Shown here piece by piece: positions 32,545-45,970 of a stretch of DNA of 64,000 nt. The notes under the pieces were generated by a model. That model was not told the DNA's origin. It searched no databases and saw nothing but the letters and a program-made list of their open reading frames with translations. The DNA lies in the NCBI GenBank assembly GCA_010645155.1, contig CM021319.1:19054-83053 (forward strand). The letters are read 5' to 3'. A program made the translations under genes and the position numbers. Position 1 is the stretch's first letter. Every line of letters begins with the position of its first letter. The DNA is from Tigriopus japonicus (taxonomy: Eukaryota > Arthropoda > Copepoda > Harpacticoida > Harpacticidae).

Positions 32545-33263
32545 GAAGCACTGAATTTCTGGAGTGGGAGGCAAACGGTGAGAATTATGATTTCCAGAAG
32601 GATTACTTCAATTGGGTTTGTCTGCAAACGAGACCTGGCTTTTTTCATTAGATTGCGTTTTTCACTTTTCAGCTCAATCGAATGGCGGAGTGAAAAGTTA
32701 TGCCTTCTCAAACTATGTACTGAGGAAAGCATAGAATGAATGAATTCGCCCCTTTTGTGGTAAAACATTTACCAGATTGATGGTATGGTAAATGATGGTT
32801 CATTGATTCTCGGTAGGATTTTTTTTTTTTTTGATTTTTTTTTTGATTTTGGGTGCTAGGGTCGGAGGGGTGAGTCTCGCCTGGCCAGCGAAGCCAGCCA
32901 TCACATCGTCCAAAGTTTTTCCGATAGGCAATGTTATGTCCGCTATCAGAATGGTTCTCCGTCTGTGGGTGTGAATTAGCGTCTAAAAGTGTCCTTGAGA
33001 AAGGTCGGGGAGGAGAATCGAACATGGGACCTCTCTCACCACAGGAAACTGCGCTAACCACGACACCACGTCTCCGCCCAAAACATTGAAATTTGACAGA
33101 GCATAACTTTTGAATCCGACGTTCAATTGGGCTTTGGGATTGAAATACGTATTCAAGGCAACATGAACAAGGTCTCATTTGCAGAAGAACGTAGTTGATT
33201 TGTTCGTGCTGGAAATCATGATTCTATTTGTTAGCCTCCCAATCCAGTAAAATTCAGTGGTTC
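32545..33263 (+). mobile_element. palindromic MITE family, copy 2, split by a SINE
   Basis: The left part starts AGAAGCACTGAATTTCTGG and runs into CGAATGGCGGAGTGAAAAGT. The right part ends CCAGTAAAATTCAGTGGTTC. The SINE at 32818-33081 sits near the right inner half, between TCTCGGTAGGATTT and TTGACAGAGCATAAC. Confidence 0.82.
32818..33081 (-). mobile_element. tRNA-derived SINE, most complete copy
   Basis: On the minus strand it starts with a tRNA-like head: GGCGGAGACGTGGTGTCGTG, then GTTAGCGCAG (A-box), then ATGTTCGATTCTCC (B-box). The body carries GATTCACACCCACAGACGGA, and the A-rich 3' tail corresponds to the T runs at 32819-32846. It is inserted in a palindromic MITE, and the copy at 976-1870 is its relative. 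Confidence 0.85.
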
Positions 33264-34707
33264 TGGAACAACACTTTGTGCTCCTTCATGGTGAGGTGGA
33301 AAACTTTATTCACCACAAACAAGTGCCCTTCAAAGGGCAAAAATCAAATGAGACTTTAACGAATCTCTTGCCTATTAGTATACCGTCAAGGGGAATATGT
33401 AAATATCTTTGTCTGACTTGTATTAAATCATTCGAAATTGCCGGAACCAACTCTTGCGATCCTCAATATTGACTCTGGCCAACATACGCAAAACAAGCAC
33501 TGTTTTTCGCCTTGCCAATGGCTCAAATAAAATATATACTGAATGCCAAATGGCCGGCTGCCCGATTGGTAAAATAGTACAATGAATAATCTCCTTCGAA
33601 ATGGCGAATAACCGCTCGATTGTTAGCTTTACTAACCGGGCGGTCAGTTATTCGATATCCATTGGTCTAAATATCTATCCTTCAAAAGAATTTTCTGAGT
33701 GAAGTGGTATAGATTTAGAAACAAGCTTGTTGAACAGTAATTTTGAATGAATTGTGTCGACACTTCATGGAGTAGAATGAACAAATAAACGGACTAGAAT
33801 CACAACATACATTATTCAAACAAATGTTAAAAACAATTTCTAAACTTGGGAAAGGTCGAATAGTATTGGCTGCATTCATGCCACCACAACCAAAACATTC
33901 CCCCACACAATCCCAGAAACTATGGTTGAGAAATCCCTGATCTATGAATACCAGATTTGTTCAGGAGAGGGATGCTTAATCTCGAGAAGATGCCCCGTGA
34001 ATGGGCACGTTGCAAGGAATATCATGCCTGCAGGAATGACCATGTACAAAGATATCCTACAACCAAAACTTAAACTCAAATTAATAATAATCCTGGAATG
34101 TGTGCTAATTCTCCAAGCAATTGTGTGCGTCAAATCCTCGTGAACCTTAGTTTCAATCGAAGGAGAATGCGGCAGAAGTGTTCCGTTTTAGTGCGCGTGA
34201 GTAGATCTAAAAACAGATCCCACCACGAACTGAGAAATCAAAGATGAAAGAACATCAGTCATCCCTTGATCTAGAGACTTTTCAGGATGAAAAACCATGT
34301 ACTATGTCGTACAAAAAATCGGGCATAATCAATTTTTAAAAAAGCAAACGCTTAAAAAAAATCAAGTCCTTTGTATTACCAGGATTCTATGAGGTTGCAT
34401 AGTAATGATAACAGGGCCCTTTCAGCAAAGTTCAATGGCATTGAGGCGGAATTTCTCTCAAACATCAAATGTATTGCTTTACTTTCGAGATTGTTAGAAA
34501 ACAAAGCTTTTTGGAACGTTCCTAACCTCGTGAAGGTTTCCACCACATTGCACCAAAACAAGTTCGTTAACTATCCTATTCGTGTTGATTTTTCTCCCTT
34601 TGCGTTCACAGACCAAGATTTATACTTTAAAAAAAAGAAAACACATCCCCTTCCAAAACCTTGTGAAAGATAAGAACCTCTTTATTTGAGACACGCAAGT
34701 GACATAT
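33264..34707. other. intergenic
   Basis: No supported gene. A loose inverted repeat around 33590-33660 (AATAACCGCTCGATTG / ACTAACCGGGCGGTCA) is too imperfect to call. Confidence 0.45.
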
Positions 34708-37700
34708 TCAAATGACAATTCGATGCATTTCGTTCATCGATGTGACGTAGGAGACGCGTGGGCTCGAGTGGCAGTAGCTTTGCATCTCGAGCATGTTGTC
34801 CCGGGAAAAGTCACTTCCGTTTCCGTTCCGATAGGAATCGTCACTAGAGTAAAGAGCCAGGAAGACGTCTTTCACCAGGTACCACACCACAAAGATGAAG
34901 ATGGCTATCCCCACCATCAGTAACATTGGAGAATAGTAAGTCTGCGGATAGCACAGAGTGTCGCAGAGATATTGGGAACAAAAAGGATGACTGTCTAACA
35001 TTGGACTGACTCCCTTTTTGTGATAGATGGAACGGGTCCTTGTCAAAAATGGAAGTCTATGAACTAAAAATTTGAAACAATGAAAAATAAATGCGAGAGA
35101 GAGATTAACAATGTTAATTTGTAACCTTTTCCAAGAAGCACTGGAAACTGGAGTGGGAGGCTAAAGGTGGGAATTATGATTTCCAGAAGGATTATTTCAA
35201 TTGCGTTCTTCTGCAAGCGAGACCTGGCTCGTATTCAGTAGACTACATATTTCACTTTTCAGCTCAATCGAATAGCGGAGTGAAAAGTTATGCCTTCTCA
35301 AACTTATGTACTGAAGAGAGCATAGAATGAATGAGTTCGCCCCTTTTGTGGTAAAACATTTACCAGAAAAGGGCTTTTTCATTCCTTCTCGGTAGGATTT
35401 GCGCTGAACTTTGAGAGAGCCTAACTTTTGACTCCGACGTTCGATTGAGCTGAAAATTGAAATACCTATTCTTATCAACCTAGGCAAGGTCTGACTTGCA
35501 GAAGAACGTAATTGAACTGTTCCTACTGGAAATCATGATTCCTTCCGTTAGCCTCCCGGTCCAGTGAAATTCAGTGGTATTTGCCTTTTCAGAGGTTTTT
35601 CCTAAAGACCATTTTGATTAATTTATGGTATATTTTGCAATTTTTTTAATTCGTTTATGCATTTTGCCTCATTTTTCGCTAAGTTGACCCAAATCCGGGA
35701 TATCGAGACGAAAATTTTCTTATACGTTGTCCTTTTCAGTGCGTTGATAATGGTGACATATTTTTTTGGCCAATCCCTGGATTACTAAATGAAATTAGAA
35801 TTTATTGCTGAGATAAGTTGCTTTCCGATATTTCATATCCCCCTCCCCAACTTTTTGGTCGCTAAACCTGGACCATATTCACAATTTCAATAAAGAAATC
35901 AAAACAAAAGGGCCCTGAAGCGAAACCCCAAAACATGATTTCAATATCAGGATATGAAACCCTTTGGAGCTTTTTAAAGCTTAAAGTATTGTTGTTTTGG
36001 ATTTCCAAATTATTGAATTTCGTCTGTCTACCTGCAGACTAGTATTTTTTCTCTCAGATCTTCTCAATTTGGGCCAAATTTTGTCAAATCTAGCTTAAAA
36101 TGAGTTTTCCTTTCAAGTTGGTTCTAAACATAGGCAAAGCGTTATCGAAGCGATTTATTAATTTGAGTTTTACATGGAATGACTTGGTCCTTCTTTGCGA
36201 CTTCCCTTGGGCAATGTATTGGACTAACAGTTTGCCAACATTTATTTGAGATTGGAACCGGCATTTCAGATCCAATCGGATTTGCATTCAAGCTTAAGAT
36301 CAGTCGACAGGTATCGAACTTCCAGACATCGATTTCTTGTTAAACTGAAAGGATTTGGGCAACGATAAAATCTTCTACTTAATCCAGAGTACGCGATTTT
36401 GGATAAGAAAATGGCAGACTCTTATTCGTAGGGAGAGTTTAAGCTTGTTAGGAGCATCAATCATGGTCTTCCCAATCCAATTAGCAAACAGACAGGCAAA
36501 CAAAACTGGAGTCGTGGATTCGCTCACGAGCCAGTATCCAAACCCTTTATTTGAAGTACTCTTCAACAAGCGGCGCTGAGTTTCACGAAAAAACAAATTG
36601 AGGAATAGTGAAGGCTTCAGCAAAACCGCTAAAGTTTGTACTTTCAGCTGAGTTCAAAGGAAAAGGGACTCAGATCATTGGGCTGTACATTTCATGAAAA
36701 TGCATTTTATTTCACTTTTCCTTATTTTGCATTTTTTTCATTATTTTAGGTGATTTGCATTATTTGCATTTTTATCGTTTTATTGAAATTTGGTGCATTT
36801 TTCTGGCACTTTTCTTTTTTATTTGCATTTTGGTCTTCTTGTTGAAATTTGGTATTTTCCCCAAATTCTTAAAAACTGACATTTTCTTGTCTTTGACATT
36901 TTTCATATTTTCCCTTCCTTTTTCTATTTGGAAGGCTTGGCTGGCATCGTTTTACAGTTGAGGTTTTCATGATAAATCCCACCCATTCACTCCCCAAGGG
37001 CATTTTTATTTTATTTGATGAAAGATACAAGTAAGTAAGGAAACAAACGGCTTCTTGAGCCCCAAGTTGGAAAATTGATTAAAGTTGAAAATAATTGTCC
37101 TCATTTCTCATTTGCCTATTGCCCTTAAAAATAACATCTTAATGTTACTTCTAATGCGGTCAGTATCCATTCAATCCACCACATCAAAAGGGGACACTTT
37201 TTGACTTCCCGCTCAATGTACATTTATCACATTGGCTAACATTAAGAATGGAAAGTTGTTCTCGGTTCTAGTGGTCTATTTTTATGTTCGTGCTCGGACT
37301 TCTAGTTCAAGATAAGTTTAGCCAATTCCAAGATTTGCCATCAGCAGTCTAAAAAGCCATCTCAACCGTGAAGCGAAGTGATGTGCTTAGAATGTCAGCA
37401 AGAGGGATTTCTTTGAGCACAGAGCTGACTCGTTTTTTACATTCAAAATCTTGTTGACAATTCATATTCCTTCCTTGTTCAACAAGGATGGCCAAGAGTT
37501 TGGCCAATATTTATTTTGTGGTAAGGCACGAATAATAGCCAAAAGGGTCGACATAATAATGGTAAGTAGGGCGACCTTCAAGAAACTATCTCCACAACAA
37601 GTCCCACAACAAGTCAACAAAGCATCAAGCCAAGTCAGCAAATGGAACTGATTTGAACACTGTGGTTGAAGCAGATTTGTGTGGTAGTGCAATGGAGTTC

Positions 37701-39176
37701 ATCAAAGTTGGGTTTGGTCCCTTAGTTTGGGTATCTCAGTTCTGTGTGGCAAACCAAAAGGACCATGCAACAAAGGCCCCTTTTTGAGATTGGGAAACTG
37801 ACTTCTACCACAACTTTAGAGTTTCAAAGTGAGCCCTTTCTACTGTCAGATGCCATTTGAAAACTTTCAAAGCTTGGCTCTGCTCACGGGGGTCACAAAA
37901 GTAGACAGGAAATAACTTGAGTTCCAACCTCCTTGACAACTCAATGCAGATTTTAAAAAACGTGAGAGCGCTTGGGGTCTTTTGGGAACATGACCAATGC
38001 TATTAAGCCATCCATCTCTATCTTGAGGATCAAGATGACTTCCTCTCCCCAAAAAACTCCAAAATGGAGACGTTTGGGGTCCAGAAAGCTCTAGTTGGAA
38101 AGTGAATTACAGTGAAGATACAAATATAGCATTCCACGATTAGGGAAGGTCTACTCTCTCAACAAGCATTGCTAGATTCCACTTGAGTAAAGAAAAATGC
38201 GCTCTTTGATGTTGTCCTTTGATGCTCTACATCAAAACGTGAAATTTTGTTAAAAGAAGGCACAGCCCAGGGGCTTTTACCGGAAAATGGAATTATGGTA
38301 TTGGTCTAAGAACAACTGCCAGGCTAAAGGAAGGTCTTCATGTAGTTTAACAAAGTACACAAATATCCGGTTGGTCAAAACGAGGACCTGTGTCATTTTT
38401 ATGACTTTGATTCAAGGAACCAAATCACTCAACTAGCTTGTGCCTAAAAGAATAGTTCAATTTTGCTTTAAAAATTTAAAACATTTAGATTTTTGTCAAG
38501 ACAACTCAAACTGTTTCCTATTGTTGGTTTTTTTGAATCTTTGTGACTGTTGCCGTCACAAAATTTTGAATCAGTGAGGGATTCAACAAAAAAATCTTCA
38601 ACCTCTCGACATTGCAGGAAAAAACTTCTGACAATTGATCGTCTGCTCAAGCCTTTTCCTAAAACTCATTCCTCTCGAATATGAAGAGACTCGCTCTCGA
38701 ACAGAATACAAGTGCGACCAAATCAATCAATCTCTATTTACATTTTTAGGAACCGGCCTGCATGACCTAAAAAGAACCTGTTTCCCAATATCTCCGGTGA
38801 GCGAAAAAGTACTGACATAACGTACACTGGTTTTGATGGAGTGGACGATACAAAAGATGAGGGCAATCACGGCCTCGAAGAATAAAGCCGTATGGAGAAG
38901 CATCCAGGGGAGGAAACAAATCAATTTCCGCCGCCAAACGCCGTAAAACAGGAGGATATTACACAGAAGGAGGGAGATCGTGGTGATACTAATCCCAATC
39001 ACAGTTCCAGCGTCGACATGGCGGGGTGGCTCGTAATCCGGGGGTTTGGCCTCCAGGAAATCCATGTAGTATTTCAGGTAGAAGCCCAATCCGGCAATTT
39101 CCGTGACAGTCGTCACAGTCACAATCGAGCACCCCGCCAATTTGGAGTGTTTTCTCAAGCACTGAAGCGTCCTCAT
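34708..39176 (-). CDS. four-transmembrane protein, DUF4728/Pasiflora-like
   Basis: Two exons on the minus strand. Exon 1 is 39176-38826 (117 codons, donor GTACGT). Exon 2 is 34941-34708 (77 codons plus stop, acceptor TATCCGCAG). Both are in phase 0, giving 194 residues. Four hydrophobic segments are visible: ~16-38 (CSIVTVTTVTEIAGLGFYL), ~57-80 (VIGISITTISLLLCNILLFY), ~84-111 (LICFLPWMLLHTALFFEAVI) and ~122-143 (PMLLMVGIAIFIFVVWYLV). The layout of a Cys near the start, a G(V)W-RRK turn and a following LPW in TM3 resembles arthropod DUF4728 proteins, including Drosophila Pasiflora septate-junction proteins. That assignment is from memory of the pattern. A short polar, Ser-rich tail follows. 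The 3.9-kb intron holds a palindromic MITE. The ATG is followed at once by the conserved Cys region, so I keep it as the start. Confidence 0.72.
35135..35579 (+). mobile_element. palindromic MITE family, copy 3, uninterrupted
   Basis: About 445 bp, the cleanest copy, lying in the intron of the four-TM gene. Left half: GAGTGGGAGGCTAAAGG, GATTTCCAGAAGGATTA, CTGCAAGCGAGACCTGGC, CAATCGAATAGCGGAGTG. The right half is the inverted equivalent, ending GGTCCAGTGAAATTCAGTGG. It folds almost end to end, with a short centre around AAACATTTACCAGAAAAGGG. No target duplication was readable. Confidence 0.87.
35580..38825. other. intron of the four-TM gene
   Basis: AT-rich intron sequence. Open frames at 36355-36579, 37451-37692 and 38468-38650 show no motif. 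Nothing else supported. Confidence 0.5.
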
Positions 39177-40384
39177 GTTACAGGATTGGTATGGAGAAGT
39201 CAGGTGCCTGCCCGTGAACCATCCAGGAAAACTCCATAGTGAAATCGAACGAAATTAATGAGGCGTCTGGTAGCAAAGAGGCCTTATTAGGTGATGGATT
39301 TAGTTAGAATCCCCAGGGAACACGGCTGACAAGGCAATATTTCCCCTTTTTGACTCCCACAGAGTCTACTACATTCATTCCTTGATTCGTTATTCTCATT
39401 TTCTGCTGCGAACGTCGCTTCCAATTAAGAGCGAGAGCGACCAAAGTTGGCCGCTGTTCCGAGTGAGTGTGTGTGTGTTTTTTCTTCTCCAAAATCACAT
39501 CCTGAGGCTGATTCCGGATCCAAGTGTCACTTTCCACTTGTCGTCTTTCTCACCAACTCATCTGATTCCACATTTTCCTCGTTCACTCTTCTCTTCCACT
39601 ATAAAGTCTCGAGTCATGTGCACATCCACGATCAATTGGAGATCCGCAAAAAGAAAACTTGGAAGTCCTGAAGACGGTTTGAATTGGTTTTGGTCACGGA
39701 CGATACCTGAAAGAGAAAGAAAGGTCTGGCATTAGATTTTGTTTGAACTTATGAGTCTGGAGAGATCTAAAAGAGAATTGGTGCTAAGTTTAGGATTATC
39801 TTCAAGGGCAATAATTTCCTCTTCTTTCAATTTCGTCGTCCTGTCAGCAATCTTTTTGGTTGTTCTCATCCATCATCTTGGTCAAAATGGGCATCGACGG
39901 AGCTTTTCCGCTCGTCATCATTCAGTTGAGTATGAAGGGAAAGGGACTTTCTCCCCGTCCAAATTTGTCCTGCTTCCTGAAAATTATTCCCCACAGACCA
40001 GAGAGCCAAATTGAGGGAGGGGCTCAGCCCAACTAAGAAGTCATTTCAGGTTTAAAAATGTACCACATCATGTATGTGTGAGACAACTGAGAATGACCAA
40101 AGCAAAACTAAGCTTTTCACAAGAGATGAAAACATCAGGGATTGATTTGCGACCGTAGCCTTCCATCAATAGATGGTGATATTCAACGTAGTATTGCCGG
40201 CGGGAACGACTAATACACTGGGAAAAACTAGAATCGCTAGGTGGCAGGTACGCGTATCTAGGAAAGTTTAGTTGGTAGATGTTTCATACGATTTGTTTTG
40301 GAAAAGAATGGCAAGGTAAAATCGCACCATCTGACAATGTTCCGCTTTCGTGTTTTCCATTGATGATTTTAAGGTTGCAATACT
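39177..40384. other. upstream region of the four-TM gene
   Basis: Should hold the promoter and any 5' UTR exon of the minus-strand gene. The tract GTGTGTGTGTTTTTTC lies at 39468. Open frames at 39382-39735 and 39739-40014 have no recognisable content. Confidence 0.4.
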
Positions 40385-40712
40385 TAGGGCTCAGATAAAG
40401 TTGCCATTTTTGGCCTAAATTTGCAGTTTGGTTGCCCTAAAGTTGTAGTATTTTTTTAAACAAAAATTGCACTAAATTCGTCAAAAGTTGTTGAAAAGTC
40501 ACTATTTTCGGGCTTAGAAATGTCACGCTTTGACAGCCTGTGAAATACTTAGTCATTTGAAAAATCTCGAGGAGTTTTAAAGTGATTGAGAAAAAAAATG
40601 CCCTATTTGTTATTTCTTGCGAAAAAATTGAAAAATTTCCGAGTTTGAATAAAATGACCAGAAGTTGCAATATTTGGCGCCAGGTGCAACTTGTAACTGA
40701 TTCCGGGCTCTA
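40385..40712. mobile_element. possible hAT-like element
   Basis: Left end TAGGGCTCAGATAAAGTTGC and inverted right end TAGAGCCCGGAATCAGTTAC share the AGAGCCCGGA style of the element at 18708-19705. The 8-bp flanks (GCAATACT and GTCAGAAA) do not match, so it may be recombined or two separate fragments. Confidence 0.4.
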
Positions 40713-43700
40713 GTCAGAAAATACGAAAGGCGCCAACTTGCAACTTTTTCAGGCTTTAGTTATCAAAAACGAGGGATGGGCTTGATATTATTAATTATTG
40801 TTTCCGTTTTTGTACCATGAAGACTCGAGTTTTCCAGAGCAGAGATTAACCTCCACGCACAAAGTGAGGAGTTCTTGGCAGGGTTTAGTCTAAAAAAAGT
40901 CTAAAACAGTTTGATTTTGTTTTTTTTTAAAGGCTTGGGATCACTAAAATCTAACCGGATACTTGAAATGCAAATTCAAAACTTTGTTTATTGAACGTCC
41001 AAGGTTAATCATGTATCCCATGACATTCCATTTGTGCCATAACATTCAACCTCTACAAATGACGAAAGACATTTTACTCTCTAAAAAATCAGCCCATTTT
41101 CTTGATTGCCAGGAAATCATGAAATCAACTCCTTTTTCTACCAATGTTAGCTCCTTCATAATTGCGCCCAACCCTGTTTGATCCAAAGAGGTATTTTTTG
41201 TGAAAAGGCGACGATTTATTGACTCTGTTTTGTTGGCATTGGTGCATTTTTGTCGAAAGCTATCTAGTTTCTTTTCGGTATCAGGCCATTTTTCCCATGG
41301 TGAACTTGAATGGCACACTTGGTGAATGGGACCTGAGTGAGTTATGGTTCATGGCACTCTCATGTTTCAAATTGAACTTTGGCACAAGCTTTGGCACAAC
41401 CGATGCTGAAATGAGCACGAGAGTCGGAAGAAAAGTGCACCCAACAACAGCTGTGGAGTGTTGGTTCCATCTCTAGTTTTAATCTTGGGAACAGGATAAA
41501 GGATGAAATTACCATGGGTATTGGTTTTGTTGGTTCTTTCCCGTCAATCGCTTTGCGCCAGGGATTTTTGGGCTACAGGGCATGAGACAACATTCTTCTT
41601 ATGGCCCAAAATTCAGACTTTGGGATGAATAAATTCATGGAATATTGGATCCATTTTTGTGGCTCAGGATTGATCAATGTAAAAATTGGATTTCGAACAA
41701 CTTTGAGTTTGTTCATACCATCTTGGGGTCAATCTTTAAGAGGAGTTTCTGTAACAAACATTGGGTTCAAGTGAAAATCTTCTTCATATTATTCCTCAAA
41801 AATGCCAGGGAAAGTTTCAAAACTGTTAGCAATTGAAGTTTTCAAAAAATGCCGGAAGCGAATGTACTCATCAATTCTCAGTTTGAGGCCAAAGTTCAAA
41901 GGGGTCAATTTTCACTCAGTGTTGCTAAGAGTTTAAACATGTACTTGAAATTTAGCTCGACGCTCTTTTTCATTAACCAACTTTTTCTCCAAGGGCTATT
42001 TTTGTGGAGAAAAAACTTTTCCATGAAAATTTATTGAAAAATTGGATCACAAGAGATTTCAATGACTCTGCATCATTTCAACTTAAGTGTTACTAATGGT
42101 CAGAAAAACAGCATATCTCCAGAAACTTGCCAACATTTTTAAGTTCACAAACTTCAACTTTATTCTTTCTGAAATGCGTTATGGTCAAACGATAAAGAAA
42201 TCGTTTATCTGTTTCACACCCAGGGGTTTCCCGAATAAACGGTCGTTTTGTTTCTTTAGTCCGTTTTATCCTTGTTTCAATAACAAAAGTTGATGAGAAT
42301 ACCTTTTTCAGAATACCACCTTTCTTGTACATTATGAATGATAATTAAAGTTTATGTCCAATATTTCATGGTCCATGCTACAACAGGTTCGCCACCATCG
42401 GATTGTATTGAAATCTTTTGCTCTCTGAACTACGTATTTGCGTTTTATCGGCACTCGGTTGTTTCGATGCCAAACTCGAAATTGTCGTTTACGTATTTTG
42501 GAAGAAGTTTGTCAAAAATTCATGAGTTGGAGTTCCATCCAATCATCCGATTTCGATAAGTATAAGGACCTTAAATTGAATTGATCCTATTAATGTACAT
42601 AACTTACAAACGTTAAGCCTGCTTTTGTAGTTTGTAATTATCATATTCAATCCAATTTTTTTCTTCTAGATATTTGGAATGGTCGTGCTTGAATGACATT
42701 TAAACTTTAGAGGAAATAGACTCTTTATAGAAAAATATAGTTTCTTCAATATTACCATCGTGGCCATGTATCGCACATTCTACAACTAAGAGGCAATTTA
42801 GCCCTCTACCAAAAAAAAACAATAATGCTCTTACTCCGCTTTGGAAAATAATGAGACTTGATTACTTCGGATTCAGTGAAGAGCCCAACCTTCGGAAAAT
42901 GTAGTGTGCTGACATTCCAGAAAGAGGACCTTTTATTAATCAATGAATCCTTGCGCAACATTTGATGCTACCACACATTTTTATGTTCACTCAGCAAATA
43001 ACTTGAAGCACTCTTCTTCTTCCTAAGAGAACAAATTTGTTCCAAAACATCATGTTCCATCGCCATAGAGTATTTACTTCACTAAGACCTAATTGCCCGA
43101 GATGAAACTCAAAAATTGGTGGTGAACAGTATTTTTTAATGAAAAAGAGCTCATTTGCGTCGTAGCTGGTGTTCCATGTTATGGGTGTTCTAATTAAAAA
43201 AGTGTGTCTCTTCATAAAAAGCCGACAACCAACTCAATGTCTCGGCAAAGTGATTGTGCTGCCAAGCGAATGACATTCTTCATTCATCTTGGCTGCGAAA
43301 AAAAAGACGTAGTACAAACTAAAAATTACTCATAACGACTTTGGGAATGGCCTTTTCAGCTCGTAACGATCTCCAAGAATCTTTCCAGTGAGCCTTGATG
43401 AAAGTTGGCGTGTGAAGAGATAAAGTTTCAAGTTACGGAATACCGACACACTGAAATACGAAATCCCTTTAGGGCTGTCATACCAAACCCGAGATACTTG
43501 AAAGGCTATTTGCATGTCATCATGGCCTTATGAACAGTACCGAGATATGCCTAAATAATTGATGACCTTCCAAGAACCTGTTTGCCTTTCGTTTTGAATG
43601 GATTGGCATGTCGTGTTTGAAATATGGGAACGAGTGCATTCTTGCTTCAAAACGGAATCAAAGGAGATTTTTCAAGGCGGTCTTTGAGTTGAAAATTTCC

Positions 43701-44815
43701 GATGAGAACATTGGCAACAAAATCGATCGGCATGCCATTCATCTGAACATGACCAACATGACAGAAGATTAACACACTGTGATGCTTGCAGGTCTTGTAT
43801 TTGAATGATGTATTTTTGCACCTCTGACATTCAAGAGTGACGTACTACTATTCATGTTCAGAGCAGATTAAGAAGGTACGAAAGAAATAAAATGAATTCT
43901 TATTTTGGAAAAAATGAATGCCTGCCAATATGTCCTCATCGCGTTGAACTTTCAATGCCCGTTTTTACCATTGGCAACCTAAAAGTTGGAATATCCTTCA
44001 TGAAACGTTATTTATCAGCGTTAAGGGTGGCAATCAAGCTATTAAGGTGACATTTCAATGAAAAGGAGAACGATCTTTCGGAATATTTCAGTCCTTGTCA
44101 AATATTTGAGACAATTGACGACCTCATATGGCGTAAAATTTCAAAAGTGTGAAACAAGGGTAGGCAACACCTTTGGAAATAAGGGCACGAATAGCATGTT
44201 GGTAAACCCTATTGACAAACGCAAAACAGCTTACTCAATTTTGAGGTTCATCAGCTGTAAGTTGTGAACATCTTTTTCTTGTTTTGATTTCCATGGAGTG
44301 ACTGCGGATCATGCGGTGAAATCTGCCTCCTCTCTATCGTAGATCAAGCCGAGCTTAATTAAACAAATTTTTTCAAGAGCCGAAAACTGGAATCCTTAAT
44401 CTTGGCAAGCTGCATGAACAGTTTTTCTCTTTGTTTTGATACTGTCGCTTGATCAGCTAATGCAAAGTCAATTCACGAATGTTAAGATGGATGCTGTTAC
44501 GCTTGTTCTCAAAATTTGCTTAAAAACGTGAAATAATTCCATTCGGTTATTCACGAAAAATCTGAAGAACGGTTGAAGGAATCAAACTCACCGATTACAA
44601 AGCTCCTTCAAAAATACATCATCCATTTCTCAAATAGTTATTGGCTCTAGTCTGATATTACGGATATCATATTTTGTGATAGCCAGACTTCGTAGTTGCA
44701 TTGAGACCCCATCTAAAAATGTCAAATACCTTTGAGACTCACTCGTTCGATGTGAATTCAAGGTCAACGACCTTCCACGTGTTGCTTTCTATTCGATTGT
44801 GGGGTTGCTCACTTG
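40713..44815. other. AT-rich intergenic, 4.1 kb
   Basis: I read through both strands and found no exon with supporting splice sites, no domain motif and no paired repeat. Confidence 0.45.
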
Positions 44816-44823
44816 ATGAATAG

Positions 44824-45115
44824 TAGTGATGGACTGAAAGGGCCCTTAACCGAAACCGAAGGTTTCAACCGAAAGAGGGCTTAACCGAAACCAAAACTGA
44901 CACTAGCTGACTACAAACTTATGTTTACAAAATTCACTTCAAACATTCAAATTGCTTGTGTTTTAAATGTTGGACAATCGCAAATTGAAGAAGTTCGAAA
45001 ACTTGAGTTTTTGGCTTGTCAAACTCCATTCTTTATGGTCCATGTCAGGCATAACCGAAGCCGAAACCAAAATTTTGGCCATAATTTCGGCCCAAAGAAC
45101 TTCGGTCCATCACTA
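44824..45115. mobile_element. hAT-type MITE
   Basis: 292 bp. Ends TAGTGATGGACTGAAAG and, inverted, TAGTGATGGACCGAAG. 8-bp target duplication ATGAATAG / ATGAAAAG with one mismatch. The interior has CCGAAACCGAAGGTTTC-type subrepeats. Same end style as the MITE at 4114-4411. Confidence 0.8.
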
Positions 45116-45123
45116 ATGAAAAG

Positions 45124-45968
45124 GAACCTCTTGATATAAGAGAATCTTGTAATTTCTCGCTTGACTTTCAAAGACTCGTTCTCATAACAATAAGAAAATA
45201 AAGACCGGCAACCGACCTTTGTAAAATGTCTCAACGAAAGAAAGGCCAAAGATTTGACCTTTTTCTCTCCCCCAAAGAGCAACTCAATAACCGCATGGTG
45301 ATAAGTACCATCAGGTAATGGCTCAACTTTCATCAACCCATTCGAGCATCTGTTGTCAAGTTCTCTCCGCCATTTACAGTAAAATGCCGGATCTAGCTCT
45401 CAAAATTAGCAAGCACTTCCATTAATGCACCCTTGAAACACTTGTGTGGAAATGGAAGTCACCTTGATTGTTCCACTCCAAATTGATATTTGAAATGACT
45501 TGATTACGATCAGAGCGGTGATGGAACTCGAAACGGTTAAAATTGAAGTCATTATTGAGAAAAAAGGCTCACTATTAATTTACTATTTCAACAAAGACCC
45601 AAAGTATCAAAATTGCCATGCGCTTCTAAGGCAATGATCGTTATTCGTACTGTTTTCTACTGAGAGCCCTTTCGGTCAAATACTCGAATGATCGCCTCAG
45701 CAAGATCAGGGTTGGTTAAAAGCTTTTGGGTTGTGGCCCATCAACTAGAATCTGATGTCTACTAAAGTCCTCAATTTAACGCCCACAAAGGCGGAACTCC
45801 ATGAGTATACGTATTACTATTGATGGCTCTAAAGCCACCCACGATTTTGGATTTGACCCTGACCAAAAAATCGCCTCGAGGCCCACTGGTGGTCAGTCCC
45901 TGAGGTACAGTAGATGAAGACTGAAATGCCACCTGGACTTGGACAGGAGCATTCTTTGCTTGGGAATA
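45124..45968. other. intergenic
   Basis: No supported feature. Confidence 0.45.
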
Positions 45969-45970
45969 TA

